Notes: a model not told the origin generated them from the letters alone. A stretch of DNA of 64,000 bases from Vigna angularis (GCF_016808095.1 NC_068980.1:3844001-3908000), one strand, 5' to 3'; numbered from the stretch's first letter, positions 1 to 13,640 are shown. Numbers and translations are program-made.

Positions 1-463
1 GATTTATATGGAAAATTGCTTTATCTTTAATTGATGTGGTATTTTTGATATATTTTCTTATGTCCAACTCATGACTTTGATATATATTAAAAAGTCTTAT
101 AAATTTATAAGATGACACTCATTTATATATTTTGTAAAATTATATTATATGTTTTACGGAGGTAAGATCTCTGTGATAGCTTAATTATAAATAAGGATCC
201 CTAAAAATAAAAGGATTGTGAATGATTAGATTACAACATTGTTCGGATAAAGCTTAACAAAAACATTTCCCAGACAAAAACGATTACGTGTTTGGGACGT
301 ACTCTCAAATGATCTGCATAATTGATACTAATAAATTTCATATAAACACGATACGACTACAAAATGAACTACAAGTAGGTTCATATGCATATAATAAATT
401 ACGAAAAAACACACAAGAACTGTGTAAGGAAAAAAAGAATCTGGTTAAGTACAAAATTTCCAA
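1..463. other. 3' flank of the ZAT11-like gene, no gene seen
   Basis: AT-rich sequence downstream of the minus-strand zinc-finger gene. It should hold that gene's 3' UTR and poly(A) region. I see no open frame with protein-like content and no repeat. Confidence 0.5.
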
Positions 464-997
464 TCAAATGAAACAATTGAGAACGGGTGTTCTTAGATTG
501 AGCTTAAGATCATCATCCTCCAATGGCATCAAGTTCAAGTCCAAACACAAATTCAACCTTCCACCATTTTTAGATTTCTTCAGAATGGACAAAGAATCCG
601 AATCTCTCCGATTATTCAACAGACCATCATTAATGGCAGTTCTATGTTTCCTCATGTGCCCTCCCAATGCTTGTCCAATGGCAAACTGAAGCCCACAAAT
701 GGGACACGGGTGCATCCGAGGTTGTTGTTTGGTGGTTGGAGTACAAGGTAACTGGTGACGGCACGAAAGATCAGTGATCATGAGCTTTGGTTTCTTGTGA
801 CTTGCTCTGTGCCCACCAAGTGCTTGAAAAGAAGAAAACCTTCTATTGCAAGTTTTGCACTTGAAATCACCAATTTCACCATCCCTTATATCTCTACCCT
901 TAGATGTTGCGTTGGCTTCACTCTCACCAACTTTGGTCAATAGCATCAGACAGTTAGCCATGTTGTCTAACTCACCCTCTTCTCTGTCTCTCTTCAT
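464..997 (-). CDS. C2H2 zinc-finger repressor, ZAT11-like (C1-2i class)
   Basis: Intronless gene for a 177-aa nuclear protein. Two plant-type C2H2 fingers carry the QALGGH signature: finger 1 with C47, C50, H63, H67 and finger 2 with C98, C101, H114, H118. The N-terminus has a leucine-rich L-box-like stretch (ANCLMLL, residues 14-20). The C-terminus has an EAR repression motif (LDLNL, about residues 152-156) followed by a second DLKLNL. Finger order, short length and N-terminal MKR-[DE]-R resemble Arabidopsis ZAT11 and its relatives, which repress transcription in stress responses (family knowledge). I start at the ATG at 995-997: an upstream in-frame ATG at 1037-1039 lies only about 10 bases from the TATA-like box at 1048-1060 and is unlikely to be in the mRNA. 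Assignment to ZAT11 rather than ZAT8/12 is tentative. Confidence 0.9.
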   Translation of the reverse strand: MKRDREEGELDNMANCLMLLTKVGESEANATSKGRDIRDGEIGDFKCKTCNRRFSSFQALGGHRASHKKPKLMITDLSCRHQLPCTPTTKQQPRMHPCPICGLQFAIGQALGGHMRKHRTAINDGLLNNRRDSDSLSILKKSKNGGRLNLCLDLNLMPLEDDDLKLNLRTPVLNCFI

Positions 998-1047
998 GGT
1001 GTACCAAAAAAGAATGAGAATATGAGAATTTGAAGACACTACACTCT

Positions 1048-1060
1048 TAAATATATACTT
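1048..1060 (-). promoter_or_regulatory. TATA-like box of the ZAT11-like gene
   Basis: The minus strand reads AAGTATATATTTA here, about 50 bases before the chosen ATG. A start site some 25-30 bases downstream would give a very short 5' leader and excludes the upstream ATG. Confidence 0.5.
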
Positions 1061-1130
1061 AACAGAAGTGTGGGAATGTGTGAGGAAGGTGCATGTTATG
1101 TTGGTGTGACTGTGATTGATGTTCGGAATT

Positions 1131-1256
1131 ACGCGGAGAGAGTGGCATAACTACCCTTGTTTTTCCTTTGCAATTAAGAATCGATAGACGAAAACATTCT
1201 TAATTTGTACAAGGTTGGTTACTTGGTCGTTGGTAGCTAAGTTTGCGTGAACGCGT
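1131..1256. promoter_or_regulatory. Two CGCG boxes (CAMTA-type sites) upstream of the ZAT11-like gene
   Basis: ACGCGG at 1131-1136 and ACGCGT at 1251-1256 match VCGCGB, the binding consensus of calmodulin-binding CAMTA factors. They lie about 75 and 195 bases upstream of the TATA-like box. CAMTA sites drive rapid stress induction of some ZAT genes in Arabidopsis (family knowledge). Function here is inferred from motif and position only. Confidence 0.35.
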
Positions 1257-1798
1257 GTCGAAAGGGGCAAGACCTCTTTTCCTTAATCAAACAGATCATT
1301 AGTGAAGTATACACTTATTTGTCTGTGCTGAATAACCAAGAGTGGAGCTGGAACTACTATTCTCATCTATAATATGCAATGTTCCCATTATATTCTCTGT
1401 AACTTTTCAACGAAACTAACACCAACTTCGTCACAGTGGTCTTGTTTGGGTCCCAGAGCTTGTTGTTTATTATGATTGCCTCTTTTCTTTTATATTCCAA
1501 CTTGGTTTTCATGTTAAGAAACTAAACCAAATGCGGTCTGAAATGGAGAAAGAATATATATTCTTTGGAGTGAAATTATGTATCAATTTCAATAATGAAA
1601 ATTAAGTTTTTCAAATGGAACAAAGAATAATATGAGAGATAGCGTGTGGGCCTAAATTTTTTTGATCAGTATGAAAGGAAGAAAAAGGAAAGTATAATAG
1701 TGTGTATATTAAGCAGCAACATATAATAGTGTGTATAATATAGAAAATACTGCATCGGGTTTATCATTTTCTTCATCGGACTATCATCTACTCTCACG

Positions 1799-1799
<1 letters not shown>

Positions 1800-1881
<82 letters not shown>
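1800..1881. repeat. Compound microsatellite (TA)29(GA)12
   Basis: A pure TA run from 1800 to 1857 passes directly into a pure GA run to 1881. It is probably hypervariable in length. Confidence 0.97.
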
Positions 1882-4800
1882 TAAATACACCATTGTGATT
1901 TTCTTTTTTACATGAGATTTAATTTCTTACTAAAAATCTATTTTATAATATTGATTTAAACTTTAAAATTTATTTCTTAAAACAATGTGAATTTTTTAAA
2001 TAAATTTGATTTAAATATTCAACAAAGAAAAAAAAGACAGTTAAAATTAATCATCATACATTTAAAATATGGACCTTATAAAATATCTCAAAAAAGAAAG
2101 AAATATTTAAAGTTTCTTAAATTTTTACTCTTAAGTAATATATAATTATTGACGTGTATTCTTAATTAAGAATTTAAAAAACTGATGATTTATCATATAA
2201 TCTCATTATCGATTTCATGGTAGATTTAATATTTTGATTTCAAGTTGGTCATTTTCAATAAAAAATTTAAGAAACGAATAATTTATTTCAGAACGATATT
2301 ATCAGTCAGTCTCGCAATGAATATCAATGTTTCAATTTCAAATTCAATGTCGTTAAGGTTAATCACCATATAAACTTAAAATTTTATCACAATTTTTACT
2401 TTTAAAAAACATCTTAAAGAGTAAAAAGAATATTTAATCTGTGTTGACTCTAAACAATATAAAGTTATTGGTTTTAATAGAATCATAGTGATATTTTCTT
2501 TCTATAAATAAACTTTTAATTATAATATAAAAGCATAGACGCACACGAATGTTTCGCGATGGATTTTCGAAAGACTTTATCTACAACAATAAGAAATAAG
2601 ATTCGTTTGTAGAAGAAACTTACATCACATATATTTTAATGATAACTTTTTTGGTAAACATCCTCATTTAATTTGAACCAACTTTGTTAAACAGCTCTAT
2701 TAACGAAAATCTCAAATATAAATAAGGAACTCCAAATATTGCTACTGGTAATTAACAATTTTATTTTTATAAATAGTATTAACTCTCGTAATTTTAAAAA
2801 TTTTCTACCACATCACATTTTTTATTATAATTACACTTCTTTTATTTCCCACCTTATAAATGTTCGTAGATTGTAGAGAGTCCAAAAAATCATTTTGCAA
2901 TATAAAACAATTAAGGGTGTAGCTGTTAATAGATCGAATGTTTGGAATAAGACAAATTAGAAGGGAAACGTGTGTGACATGTATGCAAACGTAAGACACT
3001 GTGCATCAATCTAATCAAACACCGTAGGCGGTGCGCCCGGCCATACTTTTACGCGTGATTTCTTGTAGGATATGTATGGAAAGAAGGAAAAAAACATACA
3101 ATGATCACAATAAATAAATAAATAATATTTAAATATTTTCATTTAAGAGAAATATATATCTTTTTTATTTTTCTCTATAAGTAAGGACTAAGATAATTTA
3201 GTCAAGACAATTTCACTATAGGGACTAATGAATTTAAATCATTGTGTTTAACATCATTTTTAAAATTTTATTTTTTATGATTTAGTCGTAATTAAGATAT
3301 ATAGCTTAGATCCTATAATTTCCATATAATCAGTCCATGTAATTTAGTCTAAAGAATTAAATATTTTCAAACAATTTTAAAAATTTACTCTTAAGAACTA
3401 AAATAACTTGGTTCTTATAATTTTAAGTTTTGAAATTTAAAAAAAAATAGAAAAGTCTATTTTATTTTTGAAAAAATATATTTAAACACAATTTTAACAA
3501 TCAACAAGCGTGTTAAGACATTTTACATTATTGAACTAAATTTGACATAATAATATAGATTTTGTGACTGTTTTGCATTATTTCGTAGGATATAAGTCAA
3601 CCGATTAATAATGTCTTTCTTAAATTAAAAGACATATATATATATATATATATATATATTCCCTTCTATGTTGGATTTTTGGACAATCTGCGTATGGTGA
3701 CCGAAAACCTATATTTTACACTATTATTTCAATCATTTTAAACAAGATTTCATCAATTCTAGCAACATCCAATATTAGTACAAGCCAATTATACTATTAA
3801 TATAATAACAATTTCCCAAGAGAATACCCGTTTCACGATTGTATGCAAAACAAAAATTTCTCCAAAACTAGAAATGTAATTCTAAGTAAGAATATTTACC
3901 TAAGTTCTGATTTATTGTCAAAAGAACTTTGGTCCTAATTTTCTCAATTATTCTCAGCATGCACGGGTAAAGTATAAAATAAATTAAGATAAATTAAATA
4001 AAATTAAAATAAAATAAAATATTTTATTAAATGTCGAAAAAGTATAAAAATATTGAAAGGTATATGTCCACAATTTTCTTTTTTATAAAGTACTTTTGAG
4101 AAAACAAAATTAAAAATATTCTCGAAGAACAATGTTTCTTTAGATTTGTTATAGTTGCAATTTGCAAACAATACAAGAAACTAAAATCTTGGATATTTGA
4201 GAAACAATTTCTTTCTCCATAAACGTCCTCTTACGAATAATGTCATGGCTGACGCAACTTGGTTGGAATTGATGAAGTTAGGTATATTCCATGAATTTTC
4301 TTTTCAGTTTTTTTTAGCTACTTGTAAGGAATGAGGTGCCACTGTACCTTTTTCCAAGCAAATTTCTTTTCTGAAAAAAAAGAATGACATAAACTGTAGC
4401 TTATAGTTTGAGAGTATAAAATAAAAATAAACTAAACAAAATCGACCAAACACTGATGATTGTTATATTGATGTTTACTTCTTTTTTTTCAACGACTAAG
4501 ATAAGCATTAATGCAAACTCGGAGAAAGGTAAATATATATTTGGTTAATATCAATATTTGTTTATTATACATTTTAAAAGTTAGAGTGAAAACAATGATT
4601 TAAAATAAAGTATAATATGAATAATTAATTAAATTAAAACTATATTTATAAGCAAACAAAGTAAAAAAAAATTGTATTATTATTGTAATTTATTTATAAT
4701 ATATATATTAGAAATTATAGACTACGATTATCAAGTTCAAAATTTTTGTTTTAGACTATGGTTTTTAATCATAGCTTGACGTCCAAAATAACGGTTGTTG

Positions 4801-6379
4801 AAGTGAATAATTAAACTGTGTTGGTGTTATTTGTGTTTGGTGATAGGAGTATTAAAGAATTAGGGTTTGTTGAATGAAGCAATGGTTTTTATAAGTGAGA
4901 TGTGGGTGATAGGACTTTACCTATGTGAGTGTGTGCTTGTCTACTTCTCCCGACATGTGGGAAGTCTTTGGTTTGAATAGGAAGAGAAAGAGAAACAAAT
5001 ATTCTACACCTTCTTGGATTCACTTTATGGATATATAAGAAACATGTGAATTTATCATTTGATAACTTTTTGGGTTAACAATATACTAATAATGTAAGTG
5101 TGAGTTTATATTTCACTTGAAATAGAAATGAAAAAGAATTAATAAATAACATTATAATAAAAATTAGGGTTAAATAAAATTTTAGTTTTAATTCAATTGT
5201 CCTACAATTTTAAAAATAATAAATATTGTTATTTTAATTCAATTGTATTACTAATTTTTATTGTCAAACATAAGAATAACGTTTAGTTGTTTTACTATTA
5301 TGACATAACTTAAATGTATTTCTGAAACACATATACCAAGTTAATTAACGTCACTAGATTAAAAAGAATATATTCATTCATTTTTAAAGTTTAGATCCAT
5401 AATGTATCAAAATTTTGGATAAAATTCTAAATTTATATTAAAGTTTATGAACTAAAAACATATTTGAACCTAAAATTTATAAATTCATCATTTTAAAGTT
5501 TTAAGTTAAAAATAATATTAATTTTAAAATAACACAATCTTGTTTACTTAAGTAAATATCTCATGTTTCTTTATATATGGTAATAATTACAACATCTCAT
5601 TTTAATAGTATATATACAACTACTAAAAGACATCATCTAAAAAGAAATGAGAGGACAATTTTCTCAGATAGAATATTAGTAAGTGTGATTAATACTTATT
5701 AATCATGCTTATTTCTTATATTAAATTTGTATTTATTAATGTATTTGGTGTTTTTTTTTGTAATATTTTTTTTGTTTAGCTCAAGTTAAATATTATTTTG
5801 TCTTTTTGTAGAATATTGTGTGGAAAAATGAAGATTTGAGGAGTTTTGGAGTTTGTTGTTAAGATCCTTTTTGCTCAGCTACCGTCTATTCGCTCAATGA
5901 AAAATAAATTATAATTTCTTGTGCTATATAATTTCATCTTGTTCATATGTTCTATCTAGATTATAATTGTGTATGATGGAATATCATGATATTAGAAAAT
6001 ATCTAATCATTGGAAAATATATTAGAATTTGTACAAAGATAGAACAACCGTGTGATTTAGGATCTAAGGATAGACTCAATCATTTGGTCATTCTAAACAC
6101 CTAATCTTAATGCAAATTGTATGTTAACTCGACTAATGGAATAACAATTTGACATATTGATTTAGAACTAGTTGCTAAAGGATTATGGCTAATATGCTTT
6201 AGGTGTGAATGTATGGAGGAGATTAAGATATATTGTATAGAGTTTCTGCATAATTTAATATGTGAAATTCAATCCTCATGAAGCCTTAATTAAATTAAAT
6301 CATAAATTTACAATTTAATTGGTAAATAGGCATAATTAGACAAACAAACATAAATCCATTAAGAAAACGATGCTTGAAA
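1882..6379. other. AT-rich intergenic stretch
   Basis: No gene is recognisable on either strand. Contents are poly-A/T tracts, a (TA)n run at 3634-3659 and short GC-richer islets near 3020-3060. Near 5870-5895 there are two copies of a motif like that seen in the 7.5-kb motif field (GCTCAGCTACC, TTCGCTCAATGA). Confidence 0.5.
3634..3659. repeat. (AT)13 microsatellite
   Basis: Uninterrupted AT dinucleotide run inside AT-rich intergenic DNA. Confidence 0.95.
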
Positions 6380-6603
6380 CTTCAATTTAATATTTGCAAT
6401 GAATTGGTACACTTGTCAAATTGTTAATTTTTTGTGTCGTTGTTGGTGATTTGTTCGTTGTGTTTAGTCCAAATTGTGTTGTTTACCAATTTCAACTTTT
6501 CATTCAATTGTATATCCATTTTGTGTTTAGTTGTGTTTTGTAAAACTTTGTTATCTCTTTTCATATAACTTTGCAATTTCATGGATTATTTGTTTTCTAT
6601 TTT

Positions 6604-6653
6604 GAAATTATTCAATTTGTGAATGTGAGAAATTATTCAATTTGTGAATGTGG
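6604..6653. repeat. 25-bp tandem duplication
   Basis: GAAATTATTCAATTTGTGAA followed by TGTGA occurs twice head to tail with one final mismatch (6604-6628 and 6629-6653). Confidence 0.9.
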
Positions 6654-7504
6654 CGGCATTTTTGTGAGTTTTTCAACTTTTGCTTGAATATGACTCAAAT
6701 ATCTTTGAGTGTTTGAGAGAATGTGTTAGAATTTGAGAGATATTTTGGAAGTTGTCTTTGATATGGAATTAACTTATGCATGATTCTTTGAATGCATGCA
6801 TACACAGGGTTATGGATGAAAAAAACATTTGTTTTTTATTGTACTAAGCTTCTTGGTGAAATAGCCTACCTTTGTGCATATAGGAGTATTCATTTGTGAC
6901 CCTTTTGAGTCTGGTTGAATTTTTCTTCTACCCTGAACCTTTGAACTATTATCTTACCTAATCCCTTGGAAGAAGAAAACAAATATTATGCTTTGAATAT
7001 GTGTTTGGTTGACATAAGTTTTGGGAAAAATTGATTAAGAGAATTAGGAGAAAAATTCTGAAAAATAAATTAATCATTTATGTTTTTATCTTTCTATGCC
7101 CTTGCAAAAAAAAAAAGGAAAGAAAGAAGAAAGTAAAATGCAAAATAGTTAAAAAGGGGCATATATTGAAATTAAAGGTTGAGAAATAAAAGGAGTATTG
7201 TTAATTGGATTGTATAAACGTAGGGGTTATCATCTTACTACTCACGAGATTAATCTTTTATACCTAGGATAAAAACCTCCTACCATTTTCTCCCTATCTC
7301 ATTATCTTCAAATGAGTTTAATGGTTAGTGGTATATTAGGATATCAAACTTTCAAAATTTTCGTATGTTAAAGCACATACTATAACACATCATCAGCAAT
7401 TTCCCTTGAATTGGTTCCAACAATCTCAATTCCACAACATAACTTATAAGAAACACATACGAAAAGTTGTATTAAATTGTGTTACTCTCACTTAAAGAGA
7501 CCAT

Positions 7505-7825
7505 CTTATTCGCTTAACAAGTATCATGTGCAAGTATACTCGCTTAATCAATGAACAACTCGCCCGACAAGCTCAACACTAGAGCTCCCAAACTTAAAAC
7601 ACAAACATAATTCGTCCATTCGAATCTCACTCGCCTAGCGACTGAAAAATAAGGATATTTTGATCTTAAACTCGCCCAGCGACCATAGACTCGCCTAACA
7701 AAGGTAAAGTCAGTGAGTTCACTGACTTTGTTTTCGCACGACGAGAAAACTCCCTCATCGACAACAAAGCTAGTAGCTCTCTGACTTTAAGCTCGCCCAA
7801 CACGATTATGCTTGTCCAACGAGTC
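7505..7825. repeat. Field of degenerate TCGCCYARCRA motifs (about 9 copies)
   Basis: The word [AT]CTCGCC(C/T)(A/G)(A/G)C(A/G)A recurs, for example TTCGCTTAACAAG, ACTCGCCCGACAAG, ACTCGCCTAGCGACT, ACTCGCCCAGCGACC, ACTCGCCTAACAAAG, GCTCGCCCAACACG and GCTTGTCCAACGAGT. Spacing is irregular and the strand is constant. A second field with the same word lies near 59.95-60.11 kb. It is probably a repeat internal to a transposon family, but its function is unknown. Confidence 0.7.
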
Positions 7826-9905
7826 TGCATAATTATTCAAAAGAAACAGTTCTGCAGAATTATGACTTGTCAGTCTTTGCAACACAATCTAATACTCATT
7901 CCAGATGCACAACCAACCAAAATTCTTAACTTATATATAATCAAATCATAAAATCCAATACAAATATAAAATAGATCATTCAATCATTTCAAAGATTCAA
8001 AACACATAATTCAATGACCAATTCCAACATTTATAATCCAACTTAATAGGTCAAAAATCATCTAACAAAATCACCATACAAGCGTACAAACATAGATTAC
8101 AACTTGCTCATAAACTAAAATTGGACTAACTAGTTTCCCTTACCTTACAGATGACGAAATCACTCTAACAAGCTTAAAATAATACCAAATGCACAAGAAT
8201 CTCTATCTACTCTTACTAACAAGAAACAAGATCAGGATACACCATTAGAACCACTAATTAGTAGAGAGTCTTATAGAAGACTCAAATGTCACATGCATCC
8301 ACAACAGACTCACATACAAAAAAAGATAAAACAGACCAAAAAAGAGAAGTAAAAAATGAACTTACTCTATATGAAAAACTGATTGGTTCAAATTAAAGAG
8401 CTCGTCACAATGATCAATCCTACAGTCTCAATTCTTCAATAAGATGAATACTACGAGAATTCCGGGAAAAAAGTCAAATAACTATAAAAAATAGTTTCTA
8501 GAGAGATAATGTGTTTTAAAATTATGAAACTCCTTCATAACAAAATTATTTATATTAAAACTCTTTAATATTAAAATAATCAAGTTTTATTATTTTAAAC
8601 CACTCTCACTTTTAAAATGCAATTTTCTAATTTTTTTTACCATATTCATAATCTACCTATTTATATAAGCATCTCAAATTACTTCCTAGTATATAATACA
8701 TTTAAGGTATTCAATATCTCTAACTTCTATATATTCTAGCAATTTAAAATATCAAAATACAATTAATATAAATTTACATCAATTCACTATATCTATAACT
8801 AATTTCAACTAAAAATCAATTTACTAAACATCAATTTCTACTAAAATTTTGTTTAAATCATTCTTAACTGATGACTCTCCTTACTTGTAAACAAATAATA
8901 ATTATAAAAAGTCAAATAATAAAAAAAAACACACACATGTAAAATATTATAAAACAATTGTAAAGTTTAATTAAAGAGTAAAAAACACATTTCTAAATTA
9001 AAGTTTACAGTAAAAATGACAATCTATAGTACACAGATTCTCAAAATCTGCTGAAAAGCAAAGATGGAAGAAAATTTGCGATACTAAGTTAAAACTTGAA
9101 TGGAGATTTTCAATAATGTTTTTTTAAAATAAGACAAACAAAATTGTGGTTGAAGATAGAAATTTTAATTTAATTTTTTATAAACTCAACAAAATGAAAG
9201 TAATTAGTGAGAGTCCCGATTGTCACGCTCAATCAATAAATTTGATGACACCTTTCTTTCTCCATATTTGACTCTCTTATATCTTTGCCACATAAGTCCT
9301 TCTTTTTCCTATTTATTGCCAAGTGTTCAACTAATTCATTAGTTAATTTTTCTTTTTTTTAATTTTTTGTTTAATAGACCCAAAAGCATTGAGTCTGGCA
9401 TAGTTGATTTATTGTTATTAAAGGTGAGATAAAATTATTGGTTGTGTCTGCATGAGTTGTCGCTAATGCTTTTAACTTTATTGTTGAAATATGTCACAGT
9501 GGTCCTCCCCTTTCATTACGAGAGTATTCAGACTCGGTTTAACCTAATTGGACCTCACTATTTTCAGTTTTTTTTTCTTTATGTATATACTATACTTATA
9601 TAAATTGTATTTTTTAATTAAATTGTATAAATTAAACTAATGAAATCCAGCATAATTATATTTTAATATTTTTTTAAATAAATTAATTTTTTGAAGCCTT
9701 TATTTTCAACTCCATCTATTAAAAAAAATCTAAATTGCAAACCAACTCATCTGAAGTAGTTTTAACTGCTGTATTGGTATAACCTTAATTATGTGAAAAT
9801 GTTATACATGATTTGAAATAGATGAAAATAAACAAAAGGTATTTTTAAAAATAAAATATTAATTATGAAAAGAATCAAAAGTGTTGCACCCGTGATCTTG
9901 GTTTT

Positions 9906-9949
9906 CTGTGTGCCGCACACAGGTCTTAATCTGTGCATGCTGTACACAG
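9906..9949. other. Pair of CTGTG...CACAG palindromes
   Basis: CTGTGTGCCGCACACAG (9906-9922) is a perfect inverted repeat with 8-base arms around one central base. CTGTG-CATGCTGTA-CACAG (9931-9949) follows nine bases later with the same outer arms. Related CACACAG words recur just downstream (about 10085). No flanking gene explains them. Confidence 0.6.
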
Positions 9950-10789
9950 TTTTTCATTTTGTTACATTCTACAAACGGTTGTTGATTTCTCTTACAATTA
10001 ATATCCTGACACACAAGGTGGTCCTTTTTATTTATTCCTTTCTGAAATGGTTTCTTGTATTTATTTAGCATAATAAAATTTTGCACACAGAACAATGTTA
10101 TGAACAGTTGTGGGCTCCACAAATTTGTTTACTCAAAAAAATTCAAATAATAATTCTGTATTCTCTTGTCTATTATTATCCAGGTGTCCAAAAAGTAGAA
10201 AGTAAATTTTTACCGTTATAATTTAGAATATTCTCTTATATGTTAATTTGATTTAAGAATAGTTTAAGAAAGCTAAATTAGGAGAATTATCTTCGTAAAC
10301 TCTTTGACAATAAGTATTGAGAGTAAGACAAATAGTGACGTGATATAATTAAAAAAGTAATATATTAATAATTTATAATATGATAATAAATTATAATGGA
10401 ATAACTTTTAAATGAGCTTACTGAAAAAGTATTTGAGATAATTATTGTGTTAAAAAAACAGTTTTTAAATAAAATATACTTTTGAAATTGGAAAAAAGGA
10501 ACTACAAAAAACATCATAAATTACAAATTTTCACACCAGCACAACTTTTCAATTTGGTATATAAGTTTAATAATTGTATTTATTTTTTATTTTGCTTGTC
10601 ACATGTCTATAAAAAGGGTTTTATATGGATTTTATGTGACAAAAGAATGGTATGTTAATACTCTGACTTGATAATATATCATTTTGACTGAAGTGTTGAT
10701 TTTTTTTTATCTTATCCTGATCTCATAATAGATAATTTTGTTTAAGTGTTAGATGTTTATGGTTCAATGAACCACGTATATATTACATA

Positions 10790-10873
10790 TTAGTTATATC
10801 TATTAAAGTTATAATATGTTATACATATGTTACAATATAGTTAGTTATATCTATTAAAGTTATAATATGTTAT
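10790..10873. repeat. 33-bp direct repeat, 51-bp period
   Basis: The block beginning TTAGTTATATCTATTAAAG is present at 10790-10822 and identically at 10841-10873, separated by 18 bases. Confidence 0.9.
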
Positions 10874-11257
10874 CTATGTTAATCACTCCTATTTTCAACA
10901 TAACATTATTCAATTCTTTTATGTGGATTTGAAGAAAAATATATGTTGAAGGCACAATACTACATAGACCACACTTATTTTAGGACTTACTTATGTAGTC
11001 ATGAAATCATATTCTATTATTCTTTTATAATCATTTTTAAAATTTGTCTCATTTTAATTTATATGTTCCTAATTAAGCAACTTGTACAGAGATAGAACTA
11101 ATACTCCAACCAATGTATGGTTCACTCCATGCAACAACTTAATCTCAACATCAAAAAAAGCTAAATTTGTACATACAATAAACTAATTATAGAAAAATTA
11201 TACTAAACAAAATATTCTAATAACAAATAATACAAATAACACATAATAATTCAAATA

Positions 11258-11373
11258 ATAAAAAAATCTTGTTATATACAATTTTTTTTAAAACATGAAA
11301 GTAAGTGAAGAAATGATAAAAAAATCTTGTTATATACAATTTTTTTTTAAACATGAAAGTAAGTGAAGAAATG
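11258..11373. repeat. 58-bp tandem duplication
   Basis: Two nearly identical 58-bp units, each beginning ATAAAAAAATCTTG and ending in AGTGAAGAAATG, lie head to tail. They differ mainly at the T/A homopolymer junction, which suggests a recent event. Confidence 0.92.
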
Positions 11374-12156
11374 AATGTAAATTTTGAAGTATTATTGAAT
11401 GAGAATGTAAATAACATCAATATGGATAAAAACACAGTTACACACAAGGACAGCAAAGATGCAGGTGGTCACTGTAGTGCAAGTAGCCAAACATAAACAT
11501 GAATTAAGGGTTTACAATCAGCAAAAAGAGAAAAATAAATGAAAGAAGAAGAAAATGAAAAGATAAAAGAAACAAACCTGAACGAAGACAATGAAAATGA
11601 TATCAAGCTAAAGAAAAAAGAAGAAGAGAAGAGAAACTCGTCTTTCGTTAAAAAGAAAGAAAAGTTTGTCCTTTTATAATGACAGGAGAACCATAGTAAA
11701 AACGAAAAAGTTTAAACTATTTATAACGATATAAACTATAATTTCAATTTAACCATAACTTTTTTTTATCAATAATTTAAAATATAATTGCTTTAATATA
11801 AGTTATGTTTTTTTAAATAATCATAGTTTATCTAATAATTTCATAGTGAAATGAGTATAAACGGCAATTGTTTTTTATTTAGTATCATACATTGTTTTGT
11901 TAAATATTATAATCAAAGTCTTGTTCATTCATCAACAATAAGTATTGTTAGTGAATAAATGTTTTTATCTTCAAATGGTGTATCTGTTATTAACAAAATT
12001 GTAGGTATTTTTCTTTTACAAGAGTATAAAACACAACGAATTTTGTATTTTGTCCACCATATATAAGGACTACTAATGTATTGTATTAAGGACACTTATA
12101 GAAATATCATTGTATGATTTTTCTTAAACTCTAAATGCTACTTTGTTTTTTTATTA

Positions 12157-12158
<2 letters not shown>

Positions 12159-12194
<36 letters not shown>
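12159..12194. repeat. (AT)18 microsatellite
   Basis: Uninterrupted AT dinucleotide run. Confidence 0.95.
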
Positions 12195-12198
<4 letters not shown>

Positions 12199-13189
12199 AA
12201 AATGAAAAAAATATACAAAATACTCTCAACTTGCATCCTTCTAAATCATAGCATGGTAAAAATAATAATAATAATATATTACAAAACCGTTCCAACTAAT
12301 TAAATATGTAATATATTAAGTCATTTCCACAGACATGTACTATGTAGTAAGAATCTGAGTGCTAAGCATGACTTGTTTACCTATCTATATTTTTCTGAAC
12401 ATCATACAATATTTAAATATTCATAACAACTTTTTATTTATAAGTACAGTCAAATTTTTTTATAGGAATAAAATGATTTATTTTGAACAATTTAAAAATA
12501 ATTATAATAATTTGAATTAAGTCTAATTTAAGAAATCAAGCATGACAAATCTGAATTTTTTTTATCTCTTACTAATTTTAGAGTTTAATAAATAATATAC
12601 TATTTTTAAAAAGCCTACCTTTCACTCTAGCATAGATGATCTACATCCATGATCTAATATATAAGGAAGTACATTTTGTTCTTCATCCTCACTAAAGTGC
12701 ACAATATCTTTTATAATATAAGTTATTTTCTAATAGTCATTAAACGATCACTAACTTAAACCGTCTCCAACTTTATATGATTCTTCCTAGTTTTCAAATC
12801 CCATGATAAATGTTTTTTTCTTTTTATCTATCTATGCTTTTCTTTTAGTGCATTGACAACCATTGCCATAATATATAATGAACAACATTGTAACCTTTTA
12901 CTGTATATCTTCACTCATGGTTGATATGAGAAAGTGCATATATCTTAGTTTCTTTCTCACTAAAAAATCAAATAGACTATCTTTAATAATTATATATTCA
13001 ATTTTAATAATTCTTTAAATATGTGAAAGATGTTCATCTTCTGTGTAGAGATCAAAAGTAAATACTCAGAGTTGTAAATTTACTACAACTTTAAAGTACA
13101 GGTCAATATTTTAACTTTCTAAGATAAACCTAAACCCTAATCACATTGATTAACATGAAAACACACTGTTATGACAAACTTATAGAATA

Positions 13190-13320
13190 TAAAATATGAA
13201 ATATGAAATATGAAATATAAAATATAAAATATGAAACATAAAATATAAACTATAAACTATAAAATATAAAATAAATAACAAATAATAAAAAATGAAAAAT
13301 GAAAAATATAAAATATAAAA
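13190..13320. repeat. Degenerate AAATATR minisatellite
   Basis: A 7-base unit AAATATG/AAATATA repeats with substitutions (AAACATA, AACTATA) for about 130 bases before it decays. Confidence 0.8.
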
Positions 13321-13347
13321 AATTATATTACATATGTTTTATTTTTA

Positions 13348-13640
13348 ATTTGAAAATAATTTTAAATGAAAAAAATCCTAATCTAAAATTATTATTGCAG
13401 TTAAAAGGCAGAATTACACACTAGGGGACTAGGAAAAGTTACAAATAAAAAATATCTAATTTAGTAACATAACAATAACATCATTTATTCCCATGATCAA
13501 AATGGTAACATTATATATTATCTACTTTCATAATCAAAATAATTTCTTTTAGTTAATAACATTGTTAATTTGAAAATTATTTTAAATGAGAAAAAATAAT
13601 TATCCTAATCTAAAATTATTATTGTAGTTAAAAGGCAGAA
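13348..13640. repeat. Dispersed direct repeat pair upstream of the MBD gene
   Basis: A block of about 70 bases beginning TTTGAAAATWATTTTAAATG and containing AAAATTATTATTG and AGTTAAAAGGCAGAA occurs near 13348-13415 and again near 13570-13640, with a short insertion in the second copy. Both are followed by similar ACATAACAATAA sequence, so the duplicated segment is probably longer. Confidence 0.8.

Larger units (their letters stand above)
6380..8600. mobile_element. Probable decayed LTR-retrotransposon non-coding region
   Basis: This stretch is richer in G and C words than its flanks and has the texture of the non-coding part of legume LTR elements: long stop-filled frames, prose-like unique sequence, then the recurrent TCGCCCAACGA-type motif field at 7505-7825. 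I could not find LTR ends, a primer-binding site or any protein motif, so extent and class are guesses. Confidence 0.25.

Noticed and set aside
9859..10122. Opposed ORFs at 9.9 kb
   Set aside because: Overlap on both strands with no recognisable domain; composition follows the local CACACAG repeats.
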